Shown in pieces: positions 1 through 8,951 of a stretch of DNA of 64,000 nt (within the stretch, counting starts at the first letter, position 1; every line of letters starts with the position of its first letter). The notes under the pieces were generated by a model that was not told the DNA's origin, did no database searches, and worked only from the letters and a program-made list of their open reading frames with translations. The position numbers and the translations under genes were made by a program. The stretch comes from Acinetobacter defluvii (GTDB taxonomy: Bacteria; Pseudomonadota; Gammaproteobacteria; Pseudomonadales; Moraxellaceae): assembly GCF_001704615.3 (NCBI RefSeq), contig NZ_CP029397.2, positions 2,604,001 through 2,668,000 on the forward strand, written 5' to 3'.

Positions 1-116
1 CAAAGGCTTACAAATTTATATTGAGCATCAGGCTTAATGCATTAAAACTTAAAGCTTAAATATAAAGCTCGAATTATTCTTAAACTCATAATCATATTAA
101 GATAAGGAAATACAAG

Positions 117-797
117 ATGAATAAAATAAAACCATTCGTTATTGCCAGCTTGATGGGGCTAATGATGACAGGCTGTGCAAACTTACAAAGTACAACACAA
201 CATATTCCAAGTGAATTACAACAGCAACTCATAACCTCTCAGCCTATTATTGCTTATTTTACACCTGATGCAGGTGAAGAGGACTGTAGCTGTGATAGCA
301 ATGTAGGGCATGGCTACTCTGCTAGCCCCATTGAAAATGGTTACTATCGTAAGCTTTTAGGTCGTGACAAAAATGGACGTTTCTTAGTACAAGACTTTTA
401 CCAAAACAGTCATAACAAACAGACTGATCCATTTTGGATAATTGAACCGAAAGGTTTAAACAGTTTTGACGGACAATATACCGATGGCGATGTTGTTGGA
501 TATTATGAAAATGGCAAAGTTGAGTTTAAACTTACTTATCGAAATCATGTCGCTATAGGAAAATCTCAAAACTATTATCCAAATGGAAAAATTGCTTTAG
601 AAACCGAGTTTGTAGATGAAAAAATAGTTTTACAAAAGCTCTGGTATGAAAATGGTAAAATTGCGGCTGATTTAAAATTGGATGCTCAACAAGATTTTCA
701 CATTATCGACAGTAAAGTTTGGGATCAAAATAATAATTTAATTTCAGACATTGAACAAAGTGATGAAATTATTCAAAAGATTTATAGTCAAATTTAA
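117..797 (+). CDS. Lipoprotein with MORN-type repeats
   Basis: The 226-residue product begins with a lipoprotein signal peptide: a KIK basic start, a hydrophobic run and a lipobox MTGC, so Cys20 is the likely lipidated residue. From about residue 130 there are repeats of the form YYENGKVEFK, YYPNGKIALE and WYENGKIAAD. These match the MORN_2 pattern found in YwqK-type proteins, which form beta-hairpin repeats. AAGGAAAT lies just upstream of the ATG. A strong bidirectional terminator follows. The gene stands alone and converges on the hydrolase gene. Envelope anchoring is well supported; the function is unknown, and the antitoxin label often given to YwqK relatives should not be assumed. Confidence 0.75.
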   Translation: MNKIKPFVIASLMGLMMTGCANLQSTTQHIPSELQQQLITSQPIIAYFTPDAGEEDCSCDSNVGHGYSASPIENGYYRKLLGRDKNGRFLVQDFYQNSHNKQTDPFWIIEPKGLNSFDGQYTDGDVVGYYENGKVEFKLTYRNHVAIGKSQNYYPNGKIALETEFVDEKIVLQKLWYENGKIAADLKLDAQQDFHIIDSKVWDQNNNLISDIEQSDEIIQKIYSQI

Positions 798-822
798 TCG
801 CTTGCTAGCAGATCTCGTTAAC

Positions 823-848
823 AAAACGGCTGAATGCAGCCGTTTTTT
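823..848. terminator. Bidirectional rho-independent terminator
   Basis: A perfect 10-bp stem, AAAACGGCTG / CAGCCGTTTT, with loop AATG is followed by a T-run on the plus strand. It sits between the convergent lipoprotein gene and hydrolase gene and probably ends both transcripts. Confidence 0.85.
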
Positions 849-853
849 ATTCT

Positions 854-1438
854 TTATTCTACGCTAGAGATCACAGGTTGATCTAAAAGTAATTCTAATT
901 TGTTCCACAATTGAGGAAACTCAGTAAAGCCATCTTCTTGCATGAAATGTCCTGCATATTTCACCTCAACCAATTGTGCATGGATCGCTTGCCCCAAGCG
1001 AATACTCATTGGAGGAGCAACATAAGGATCATTGTTCGATATAAATACAAATCGTTTTTGAATAGCTGTTTGGATCACAAACTCATCTATTTTAGTATGT
1101 TGAATGAATCCATTGAGTTCAGGTAAAGAGGGCAAAGCATCTTTAAAAGGCGAAATTAAAAATATCGCTTTGATTTTTTTTCCCTTTAATGCTTGAGATA
1201 AGAAGTCCAATGTACTAATACAACCTAAACTATGTGCCACCACGATGCTATTTTCATCAAGGGGAGCGATTTGCATGTGTAAACATTCTTTCCACACCGC
1301 ATAGTTTGGAACATCTGGATCTTCTAGATGGATAATTTCACAGGCAGCGCCTGCAGCTTCAATTTTTTGGGAAAGCCAAGGAAACCAATGCTTTTCTGGA
1401 GAGGCTTGATAGCCATGTATAACAAAAACAGTCTTCAT
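854..1438 (-). CDS. RBBP9/YdeN-family alpha/beta hydrolase
   Basis: This 194-residue protein fits the small alpha/beta hydrolases of the RBBP9/YdeN family (serine hydrolases). The N-terminus VFVIHGYQASPEKHWFPWL carries the oxyanion-side HG motif. AHSLGC near residue 70 is the nucleophile elbow with the catalytic Ser. NNDPYV near residue 136 supplies the likely Asp, and GHF near residue 163 the His. There is no signal peptide, so the protein should be cytoplasmic. Substrate unknown. It is monocistronic, convergent with the lipoprotein gene and downstream of ffh on the same strand, with the ffh terminator between them. Confidence 0.85.
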   Translation of the reverse strand: MKTVFVIHGYQASPEKHWFPWLSQKIEAAGAACEIIHLEDPDVPNYAVWKECLHMQIAPLDENSIVVAHSLGCISTLDFLSQALKGKKIKAIFLISPFKDALPSLPELNGFIQHTKIDEFVIQTAIQKRFVFISNNDPYVAPPMSIRLGQAIHAQLVEVKYAGHFMQEDGFTEFPQLWNKLELLLDQPVISSVE

Positions 1439-1519
1439 TTTAAATAGTTCTTCTTATCAATTGCTTTAGCAAAACTAGCATAATGCAAGTTTAAATTTTT
1501 AAATGTAATTTTTTATATA

Positions 1520-1544
1520 AAAAGAGCGCTTAAAGCGCTCTTTT
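1520..1544 (-). terminator. Rho-independent terminator of ffh
   Basis: An 11-bp perfect stem AAAAGAGCGCT / AGCGCTCTTTT with loop TAA, followed on the minus strand by a T-rich run, lies 17 nt past the ffh stop codon. Confidence 0.85.
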
Positions 1545-1560
1545 GGATATTTGATCAGAG

Positions 1561-2970
1561 TTATTTTTTTGGCTCGTTATTGCCAAATAAAGGTCCCATA
1601 CCACCACCGCCACCGAATTGCTTTTGCAAACCACTCAATGAACGCATCATTTTTGCCATACCAGACGGATTAGCAAATTTCTTCATCATTTTCGCCATTT
1701 GTGCATGTTGTTTAATCAGTTTATTAACTTCTACCACATCCATACCACAACCCGCTGCGATACGTTTTTTACGGCTTGGGTTCATCAAATCTGGGTTACG
1801 GCGCTCTTTAATGGTCATCGACTGGATAATCGCTTCCATTTTTTTCACTTGTTTTTCAGGATTTGCTTGTGCAATCGCATCTTGAATCCCTGAATTGCTC
1901 ATGCCAGGCAACTTGTCTAAGAAGCCCATCATGCCCCCCATTTTGTTCATTTGTTCAAACTGCATCAGCATATCTTCAAAGTTGAAGCTACCGCCTTTTT
2001 GCAATTTTTTCGCCATTTTTTCAGCTTTTTCTTTGTCGATCTTGCGTTCAACTTCTTCGACTAAAGAAAGTACGTCACCCATCCCCAAGATACGTTGTGC
2101 AACACGCTCGGGATGGAATGGCTCTAAGGCATCGAGTTTTTCACCCATACCTAAGAATTTGATCGGCTTACCTGTGATTGCACGTACAGAAAGTGCCGCA
2201 CCACCACGCGCATCACCATCCGTTTTGGTGAGGATCACACCTGTTAGAGGCAAGGCATCATTAAACGCTTTGGCAGTATTTGCCGCATCCTGACCCGTCA
2301 TGGCATCGACCACAAACAGCGTTTCAGTTGGGCTAATTGATGCATGTAAGGCTTTAATTTCGTCCATCATATCGTCATCGATATGTAAACGACCTGCGGT
2401 GTCCACAATCAAAACATCATTAAAGTTGATTTTGGCTTGCCCAATTGCACGTTGTGCAATCTTGATCGGATCTTCTGATGCTTCAGACTCAATAAAGTCT
2501 ACACCCACCTCTGCTGCAACAGTTTGTAACTGTTTAATTGCCGCAGGACGATAAACGTCGGCAGAAACCATTGCTACTTTTTTCTTTTGACGTTCTTTTA
2601 AGAAACGTGCAAGTTTTGCTGCTGTCGTGGTTTTACCTGCACCTTGCAGACCTGCCAATAAAATCACAACTGGCGGTTTTGCTGCCAAATCAAGTGTTTC
2701 ATTTGCCTCACCCATCATTTTGGTGAGTTCATCATAAACAATTTTAACGAAAGCTTGACCCGGTGAAAGCTGTGTCATTACTTCCTGACCCAATGCCTCT
2801 TCCTTAACTTTCGCGATAAACTCACGAGTTACAGGCAGAGCAACATCGGCCTCGAGTAGTGCCATACGCACTTCACGTAAAGTGTCTTTAATATTGTCTT
2901 CGGTCAGTTGTCCTGAGCCAGTAACATTTCTGAGACTCTGCGTGAGTCGTTCTGTTAAGGTATCAAACAT
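1561..2970 (-). CDS. ffh: Signal recognition particle protein Ffh
   Basis: Ffh is the GTPase of the signal recognition particle. It binds 4.5S RNA and signal sequences of nascent inner-membrane proteins and docks on FtsY. The 469-residue product shows the N-domain helices, then the G domain: P-loop GLQGAGKTTT near residue 107, DTAGR near 190 and TKTDGDARGG near 248. A methionine-rich M domain follows (MLMQFEQMNKMGGMMGFLDK, residues 334-353), with SRKKRIAAG of the RNA-binding region. Length and domain order are normal. The gene diverges from ypjD, as in Escherichia coli, and has its own terminator. Confidence 0.98.
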   Translation of the reverse strand: MFDTLTERLTQSLRNVTGSGQLTEDNIKDTLREVRMALLEADVALPVTREFIAKVKEEALGQEVMTQLSPGQAFVKIVYDELTKMMGEANETLDLAAKPPVVILLAGLQGAGKTTTAAKLARFLKERQKKKVAMVSADVYRPAAIKQLQTVAAEVGVDFIESEASEDPIKIAQRAIGQAKINFNDVLIVDTAGRLHIDDDMMDEIKALHASISPTETLFVVDAMTGQDAANTAKAFNDALPLTGVILTKTDGDARGGAALSVRAITGKPIKFLGMGEKLDALEPFHPERVAQRILGMGDVLSLVEEVERKIDKEKAEKMAKKLQKGGSFNFEDMLMQFEQMNKMGGMMGFLDKLPGMSNSGIQDAIAQANPEKQVKKMEAIIQSMTIKERRNPDLMNPSRKKRIAAGCGMDVVEVNKLIKQHAQMAKMMKKFANPSGMAKMMRSLSGLQKQFGGGGGMGPLFGNNEPKK

Positions 2971-3112
2971 TGCGAAATCCGCTTAAAATAGTTGTTGCAA
3001 AAAAACTTTCTGAAAATAGAACTTTTATGCATAAGATGCTATAGGATACTTGAGTTCATATCGAATTTATATCTTATCATATGAATATTTATCATCCCGA
3101 AAAAGGTTTGAC

Positions 3113-3922
3113 ATGATTAGCCTCCCCTTGGTCTACACTATTTTAGCATTAATTGCCTATACCACATCATTTTGGTATTTATTTATGCATCTAATGTCTA
3201 AACATGCGCCAAATCATTGGTTTATTGGCATGGTTCTAGGCTTAGGGCTGCTGTTACATGCTGCTGTACTTTATAACAACATGGTCACACCACAAGGTAT
3301 TAATTATGATGTGTTTAACTTGATGTCATTTACATCAGGTTTAATGTTGTTACTGAGTGTATTATTTAGTACCTATCGACCAGTCATTGCCCTAAATTTA
3401 TTAGGAATCCCTGTTGCTGCTTTGGGTCTAATTTTAGGCTTTGCTTTTAGTGTTCCTCGTCAGTTCATCGAGGTACATTCTCTGGGTTCAGACATTCATA
3501 TTATTTTATCTTTGTCTGCATATGCAGTGTTGTTGATGGCAACGATTCAAGCCGTTTTAATGTGGCAACAAAATAGAGAGTTAAAGAAAAAACAAAAAAC
3601 ACGGATTTGGGTCAATCTATTACCTCCTTTTCAAGTGATGGAATCTTTGTTATTTGATATGTTAATGACAGGGTTTTCTTTACTCACGGTTGCCTTAGTT
3701 TTTGGTTTCTTTACTGTTGAGAATTTCTTTGCACAGCATTTAGCACATAAAACTGCTTTTAGTATTATTTCATGGTTTGTCTATGGTGCTTTATTAATAG
3801 GACGTTACAAATTTGGTTGGCGTGGTCAAAAAGCCATTCGTTTTACTATTATTGGCTTTTTCTTGTTAGCCGTTGGCTTTATTGGTTCAAAGTTTATTTT
3901 GGAAATGATTTTACATCGTTAA
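3113..3922 (+). CDS. ypjD: Inner membrane protein YpjD (cytochrome c assembly/HemX-like)
   Basis: The ATG at 3113 is preferred over an upstream in-frame TTG at 3050, because AAAAAGG lies 6 nt before it and the product then starts directly with a membrane helix. The 269-residue protein has about eight hydrophobic segments and the layout of the CcsA/HemX-like cytochrome c assembly family. Tryptophan and histidine residues occur between the helices, such as LHAAVLY near residue 50 and HSLGSDIHII near 125. The location next to ffh and divergent from it is the same as E. coli ypjD. A role in haem or cytochrome biogenesis is inferred from the family and unproven for this branch. Confidence 0.85.
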   Translation: MISLPLVYTILALIAYTTSFWYLFMHLMSKHAPNHWFIGMVLGLGLLLHAAVLYNNMVTPQGINYDVFNLMSFTSGLMLLLSVLFSTYRPVIALNLLGIPVAALGLILGFAFSVPRQFIEVHSLGSDIHIILSLSAYAVLLMATIQAVLMWQQNRELKKKQKTRIWVNLLPPFQVMESLLFDMLMTGFSLLTVALVFGFFTVENFFAQHLAHKTAFSIISWFVYGALLIGRYKFGWRGQKAIRFTIIGFFLLAVGFIGSKFILEMILHR

Positions 3923-4097
3923 ACCACCTACAAACAGACAAAGGAGACAGCTAACTCCCTCGCTTTTTTGCTCAAATACTTGCACTAAGTATCAGAAATA
4001 AAAATAAATTTCTATTTTATGACTTGCTTAAATATCCGATTAGCACTAATCTCTTAAAAAAAATAAGTGTATATATTTCACTCAAAAGGATTTCAGC

Positions 4098-4274
4098 ATG
4101 AAAATACAAAAAACTATCGCTTTAGAAGAACCCAATGCAATGACACCTGAACGATGCCAACAATGTGATCAAATCTTTTTAATTAAAGATGCTGATCCAA
4201 ACTACGATGGTGTAGTTTCTACGATTGATGATGATAGCTATTGCACATTTACATGTGTTACAGAGAGAAAATAG
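4098..4274 (+). CDS. Small cysteine-motif protein, 58 residues, unknown
   Basis: An ATG at 4098 preceded by AAAAGGA (4084-4090) opens a 58-codon frame that ends in TAG. The product has a CQQC pair at residues 20-23 and a CTFTC motif near the C-terminus. It therefore has four Cys arranged as two clusters, as in small zinc-ribbon proteins. The rest is acidic and soluble (LIKDADPNYDGVV). Nothing else occupies the gap between ypjD and the convergent gene at 4347. The ribosome-binding site and paired cysteines argue that it is real. Function is unknown; a zinc-binding role is inferred from the cysteine pattern alone. Confidence 0.6.
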   Translation: MKIQKTIALEEPNAMTPERCQQCDQIFLIKDADPNYDGVVSTIDDDSYCTFTCVTERK

Positions 4275-4346
4275 TCCGTTAATTTACAGCAAACATGTGA
4301 ATGACAATAACAAGCTCACCTTGTGTAAAAGTGCTGATTGATTTTA

Positions 4347-5156
4347 TCAATGGGTATCACATTTCATTTTAATCATAGCTTGATCATCTAATTGAATATT
4401 TTCAAGGTTTACGCTATGACTGTGAAATGACAAAGGCGATTGGCTTTGTTGAACAATCTGTTTCACCATCGCTAGATCTTCTTCAGCAAGCTCAGACAAT
4501 TCATGTCGTTCAGATAATTTTCCTTTTCTTTCATCATTACCTTGATGAAAAACCAAGCCCTTTTTTTGAATAGTTGCCTGAAATTTTTGCTGTGCTAATT
4601 CATTTTTATTCATACGAATTTCTAAATAATTGATATTCGCTGGAATCTGATATTGGCGTATAAATGCAGGCTCACCTTCTGATTGTGCTTGATATAAAAT
4701 AATGCTGTTGTTGGCTTTTTTAGTGAATAATTGATTCATCTTTGAGTATTCAACACAATTTACATTCTCATTGAATATCTTTTTTAGCTTTGGTTGATTT
4801 GGAGTCTGATTTACACCAATGTACAGCGAGCTTGGTAATTCAGCATCAAACTGAATGAGTAATTGATTTGCTTTAGGCTTTACTCTAGCATGAGTATATT
4901 CTTCAGATAAATCAGAAAGTTCCTGAATTATAATTTTAGGATATTTTTCACTCGCCCAATGAAACTGTATTTTATCTGCTTGAATGGTATAGTTTCCAGC
5001 CAAAGCAGTAGCATATCCAATCACTGCAAATTGTTGATTGGGTAATATATAAAGCGCTCCATCTTGTAGAGTATATTCACCTTCTAACTGTGGTTTTGCC
5101 GAAACAACTTGTGTGGAAAACATCAAAGCGAGCAACATTATTTTCAACTGATTCAT
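4347..5156 (-). CDS. Secreted hypothetical protein
   Basis: I do not recognise this 269-residue product. The ATG at 5156 is chosen over an upstream in-frame GTG because GATAGGGTG lies 4-12 nt before it. The start MNQLKIMLLALMFSTQVVSA is a good Sec signal peptide cut after VSA, so the mature protein is periplasmic. It begins with an EGEYTLQDGALYILPNQ segment, with short beta-strand-like stretches typical of small beta-rich domains. Single Cys residues occur at mid-protein and at the C-terminus (MKCDTH) and could form a disulphide. It is monocistronic and points towards the small Cys gene. Confidence 0.6.
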   Translation of the reverse strand: MNQLKIMLLALMFSTQVVSAKPQLEGEYTLQDGALYILPNQQFAVIGYATALAGNYTIQADKIQFHWASEKYPKIIIQELSDLSEEYTHARVKPKANQLLIQFDAELPSSLYIGVNQTPNQPKLKKIFNENVNCVEYSKMNQLFTKKANNSIILYQAQSEGEPAFIRQYQIPANINYLEIRMNKNELAQQKFQATIQKKGLVFHQGNDERKGKLSERHELSELAEEDLAMVKQIVQQSQSPLSFHSHSVNLENIQLDDQAMIKMKCDTH

Positions 5157-5303
5157 TTTAATCACCCTATCTTTTTTAACTTTATATGTGAATGGATCGT
5201 GTTCAATATTTTCTCTTCTCAGATTTCACATTTTACACGCCTAGACAATTCCTATAAAACACCGTATAACGCTCCTGTTTAACTTACACGCTAGGATAAC
5301 TCT

Positions 5304-6239
5304 TTGAAACTCGTTCTCGCTCCTATGGAAGGCTTAACTGACCCAATTATGCGTGATGTTTTGACATCGGTTGGTAGCTTTGATTGGTGTGTAACTGAGT
5401 TTATTCGTGTCACCGATTCGGTATTACCCGATCATATTTATCATACTTACTGCCCAGAGCTTAAACATAGCGGAAAAACGGCAGCAGGAACACCTGTGCA
5501 TGTACAGTTTTTAGGCAATAATCCTGACATGCTCGCAGCCAATGCGGTTCGTGCAGTTGAGCTCGGTGCACCTGCGATTGATCTGAACTTTGGCTGCCCT
5601 GCCAAAACAGTCAATCGTCACCGTGGCGGTTCGGTACTTTTGGATGAACCAGAAGTTGTACATGAATTGGTGAAAGCAGTACGAGATGCTGTTCCGAGCC
5701 ATATTCCTGTGTCTGCCAAAATGCGCTTAGGCTATCTGGATCGTAATTTTACAATGGAAAATGCGCATGCGATCGAAGATGCAGGTGCAGCATGGGTCAC
5801 TGTACATGCACGTACCAAAGCTGATGGTTATACCCCACCTGCTTTTTGGGATTTGTTACATCCAATTCGTGAAAATTTAAAAATCAATGTGATCGCCAAT
5901 GGTGAAATTTGGACCAATGCCGATGCCAAACAATGTCAAACTGAATCAGGCTGTGAAGACTTGATGATCGGGCGTGGTGCAGTGACCACGCCCGATTTAA
6001 CCCAATGTATTCGCCAAAACATCGATACACCATTGATCACTTGGAATGAGCTGTTAGGCTTACAAGTTCGTTTCTTAAATGGCACATATAAAAAAGAAAT
6101 GAATATGGTCGGTCGTTATAAACAATGGCTGGGCATGATGTCAAAACATTATCCTGAAGCCAAAGCTCTTTGGGATGAGGTAAAGCGTTTGAAAAAAATT
6201 GATGAAGTGGTTGAAAAGCTCAACCTCTCCAAAAGCTAA
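5304..6239 (+). CDS. dusC: tRNA-dihydrouridine(16) synthase DusC
   Basis: DusC is an FMN enzyme that reduces uridine-16 in the D-loop of tRNAs. The 311-residue product has the Dus barrel start LAPMEGLTDPIMRDVL and the signature DLNFGCPAKTVNRHRGGS near residue 93, with the catalytic Cys in GCPA. The phosphate-binding part VIANGEIW is near residue 196 and MIGRGA near 222. Length fits DusC rather than the longer DusA. The start is TTG, set by AGGATAA 5 nt upstream; no in-frame ATG lies near. It is a single gene. Confidence 0.93.
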   Translation: MKLVLAPMEGLTDPIMRDVLTSVGSFDWCVTEFIRVTDSVLPDHIYHTYCPELKHSGKTAAGTPVHVQFLGNNPDMLAANAVRAVELGAPAIDLNFGCPAKTVNRHRGGSVLLDEPEVVHELVKAVRDAVPSHIPVSAKMRLGYLDRNFTMENAHAIEDAGAAWVTVHARTKADGYTPPAFWDLLHPIRENLKINVIANGEIWTNADAKQCQTESGCEDLMIGRGAVTTPDLTQCIRQNIDTPLITWNELLGLQVRFLNGTYKKEMNMVGRYKQWLGMMSKHYPEAKALWDEVKRLKKIDEVVEKLNLSKS

Positions 6240-6267
6240 TTTTATGTTTAGTTTTTGATTTAAAAAA

Positions 6268-7320
6268 TTATTGTTTTAAACCTTTTACATCTGTAACCAC
6301 AGTAGGCAATTGCCATGCTCCACCCGCAAAGCCTTTGCATTGCCCTGTGCTTGCATCAAAGGTTTTTATATAACGCTGTCCATCCCATGTCCATTCTGCT
6401 TGTGACCAACAATCACCTACACCTCGTCCTTTATGGTTTTCAAACAATTGATTATCGGCTTCATCACTAATAGCACTGCTGACAAATTGCTTCACTTCAG
6501 TCAGGTTCTTATTCATGACCCATGTTCCCCAACCAAAATTATAAGCACCTTTCCAACAGGCATTGGATACCGCTGTTAAGTTTTGGGTGAGCGGTGTAAT
6601 CACTAAACGATCTGATTCAAAATAATCAGATTCACCAAATAAAATAGGACAATCTTCGCTGTTGGTGGTCTTTTTTAACACAGCAATAATTTTTTGTGCT
6701 TTCTCACTTTTAGGTAAAAGTTTAGTTTCTTTGCCTTTGATCAGATCTTTCGCAACAACGATCGGTTTAGCTTCGGCTTTTAAAATATTTTGATGGGAAT
6801 TTTGTCCTTTTTTAATCAATGCAGAAGATGTTCCTAGACGCTTTTGAAACTCATCCATTTTCAATAAAACAGCACTCATGCCTTGCCCAGACAAAGTATA
6901 TCGTTGTTTGCCTGCAACAAACTCAACCACTGCATCACGTTGAGCTGTGGCTAACAAGGCATTGAGTTGATTTGTGGTTAGATTGGACTGCGTACTATTT
7001 TTAACCCAACCATAAGATTTTCCATCTATTTTTAGTTCATATTTAGCACTGCTTTTTTGATTTTCTTCATTTTCACCAAACTGCACTTCTGCAACTACAG
7101 GCGTATTTGCACCTGCATTTCGGGTCAACAACACACTGACAGGATGTTCATAATTGTCATCTGTTTGATAACCTGCCACACGACAAGTACCTGTATTGTC
7201 ACATGCAAGTTCCCAATCCTTATGTTCAAAGGACATACCCTGGATAGCTGCCGAACTTACGCCACCCAAAAGACTCAAGCATAGTCCTAAAATGATTTTT
7301 TGTTGTATCTGCAGGGTCAT
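6268..7320 (-). CDS. DUF1176-family secreted protein
   Basis: The 350-residue product opens with a signal peptide (hydrophobic run LGLCLSLLGGVSSAA). FEHKDWELACDNTGTCRVAGY then matches the start of DUF1176 proteins, with a probable disulphide Cys pair. Other family-like parts are RLVITPLTQNL near residue 232 and a C-terminal KTFDASTGQCKGFAGGAW ending in LPTVVTDV. AGGAGAATGTC precedes the ATG. The family is common in proteobacterial periplasms and has no assigned function. The gene stands alone between convergent dusC and the Nudix gene upstream on the same strand. Confidence 0.8.
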   Translation of the reverse strand: MTLQIQQKIILGLCLSLLGGVSSAAIQGMSFEHKDWELACDNTGTCRVAGYQTDDNYEHPVSVLLTRNAGANTPVVAEVQFGENEENQKSSAKYELKIDGKSYGWVKNSTQSNLTTNQLNALLATAQRDAVVEFVAGKQRYTLSGQGMSAVLLKMDEFQKRLGTSSALIKKGQNSHQNILKAEAKPIVVAKDLIKGKETKLLPKSEKAQKIIAVLKKTTNSEDCPILFGESDYFESDRLVITPLTQNLTAVSNACWKGAYNFGWGTWVMNKNLTEVKQFVSSAISDEADNQLFENHKGRGVGDCWSQAEWTWDGQRYIKTFDASTGQCKGFAGGAWQLPTVVTDVKGLKQ

Positions 7321-7341
7321 GACATTCTCCTATTTTTAAAT

Positions 7342-7746
7342 TTAGAAGGCGCGGCTTTGTACCGTTCCATGAAAGCTTAAGCAATCCTCAATGCGTATTT
7401 TTTGTACCGTTGACAATTCATCTAGACTCAACCATCGGTATGCTGAATGTTCATCACTAAGTTGAATCTTCGCATTTTCAAGCAAACTACATTTAAAGAT
7501 AAAAGCATGTGAATTTACACTTGCATGAAAATAAACACCCGATAGATATTCCACTTGAACATCACAGCCAATTTCTTCATGACACTCTCGAATCAATGCT
7601 TCATGAATCGTTTCGCCCACATCCAAACCACCACCTGGTAAACCCCATGCACAATCAGCATAATTTGCTTTAAGCATTAAAATTTGCTTCTGAGCATTAC
7701 ATATAACTGCATGTGAACTCATTCGATAAAAATCATGAAAGCCCAT
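7342..7746 (-). CDS. Nudix hydrolase
   Basis: The 134-residue protein has a complete Nudix box (GX5EX7REUXEEXGU): GGGLDVGETIHEAL followed by IRECHEEIG, residues about 38-60. This binds the divalent metal that drives hydrolysis of a nucleoside diphosphate linked to X. It is a minimal single-domain Nudix protein; the substrate cannot be told. The ATG is 12 nt past the ltrA stop, and AAGGTAATAATAG bridges the gap, so the gene is probably the last of a three-gene operon with the AI-2E-type transporter and LtrA. Confidence 0.85.
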   Translation of the reverse strand: MGFHDFYRMSSHAVICNAQKQILMLKANYADCAWGLPGGGLDVGETIHEALIRECHEEIGCDVQVEYLSGVYFHASVNSHAFIFKCSLLENAKIQLSDEHSAYRWLSLDELSTVQKIRIEDCLSFHGTVQSRAF

Positions 7747-7758
7747 ACTATTATTACC

Positions 7759-8928
7759 TTATCGAGCCAAATAGCATTTAGAAAATATTAATCGTGCAGC
7801 ATAAGTAATTGAAATTGCGAAAACAGTATATCCAATTGCCGTTGAAAATAAAGGAATCGCTAATACAATCAATGACGTCAGTGGGTATAACCATTTTTTG
7901 ATACCTTGTAAATGATGTGCCTCATGTAACATCCATAAAGAAGCCGTATAAACCACCACTGGAACAGCGATAAAATAGCCCATCATTTGTGTAGAAATTT
8001 CTGCGTGATGGGTTGCAACATCAATTGAAGCAGCTAGACTGGCACCAATCACTGCAATACTTATAAAAATAAAAAAATGTCCATATCCCCAAGTAAATGC
8101 ACGTTTTCTACTGTCTAAACGCTCAGCAATTTCATGATCAAAATATGCCCACCACATGGTAAACATTAAAATCACGCCACCGATCATTAACAAGATAAGC
8201 GCTTGGTCAAAAGCTTGCTTCGTCAAAGCATCCGTAATTGCAGCATAACACGCCACAATTGACTCGCCTAAAACAATAATCGTTAATAACGAGTAACGCT
8301 CTGCAATATGATGAGGATGCCAAGGGGTCATTTGATGTGATTCAGCAAAAATAGGAACAGCCAGCTCAGCAATCACTAAAAATACAAAGATATAAATACT
8401 GAAAGCGACAGGACTAAAATGAAAAAGTAACCAGCCCATTTGCACAAGAATAATACCAAACGCATAGCGCAAAGCAGTAATCCTGCGCTCTGGGTCATTT
8501 TTAGCAACCCGAAACCATTGACTCACTAAGGCTAGACGCATAATCACATAGCCTATAATAATGACATCAAAATTATGCTGTTGAAATGCCAAAGGAATGC
8601 CTGCGGCTAAGACCAAAGACCCGATGATTTGTACCAAAGTCATCACACGATAAATAACATCGTCATTGTCATAGGCTGAGGCAAACCAGGTAAAGTTCAT
8701 CCATGCCCACCACAAGGCAAAAAATACCATACTGTAAAATAACAAACCCGTTTGGATATGATTTTCAATCAAGGCATGATGTAACTGTTGCCCTGCAGTC
8801 GCTATAGCAACCACAAAGATCAAATCAAACAGTAACTCCAATGAAGTCGCAACACGATGTTTTTCACGTGGATTACGTGGCAACAACGGTTTAAGCCATT
8901 CATGTTTGGCAAAAAGTGGGTTTGGCAT
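7759..8928 (-). CDS. Low-temperature requirement protein A family (LtrA)
   Basis: The 389-residue integral membrane protein has about ten hydrophobic helices and recognisable LtrA-family blocks. These include RVATSLELLFDLIFVVAIA near residue 25, FFALWWAWMNFTWFASAYDN near 67 and HIAERYSLLTIIVLGESI near 207. LtrA was named from Listeria growth at low temperature; its transport or enzymatic role is not established. The start has only a weak ribosome-binding site and follows the transporter-fusion gene by 23 nt, which suggests translation coupled to it. The Nudix gene follows after 12 nt. Confidence 0.85.
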   Translation of the reverse strand: MPNPLFAKHEWLKPLLPRNPREKHRVATSLELLFDLIFVVAIATAGQQLHHALIENHIQTGLLFYSMVFFALWWAWMNFTWFASAYDNDDVIYRVMTLVQIIGSLVLAAGIPLAFQQHNFDVIIIGYVIMRLALVSQWFRVAKNDPERRITALRYAFGIILVQMGWLLFHFSPVAFSIYIFVFLVIAELAVPIFAESHQMTPWHPHHIAERYSLLTIIVLGESIVACYAAITDALTKQAFDQALILLMIGGVILMFTMWWAYFDHEIAERLDSRKRAFTWGYGHFFIFISIAVIGASLAASIDVATHHAEISTQMMGYFIAVPVVVYTASLWMLHEAHHLQGIKKWLYPLTSLIVLAIPLFSTAIGYTVFAISITYAARLIFSKCYLAR

Positions 8929-8951
8929 AGGTGTATTTTCTATCAGTTTAT

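Noticed and set aside
1580-2293. Several plus-strand frames opposite ffh
   Set aside because: They are shadow frames of a strongly conserved gene, proline/serine-rich and without ribosome-binding sites.
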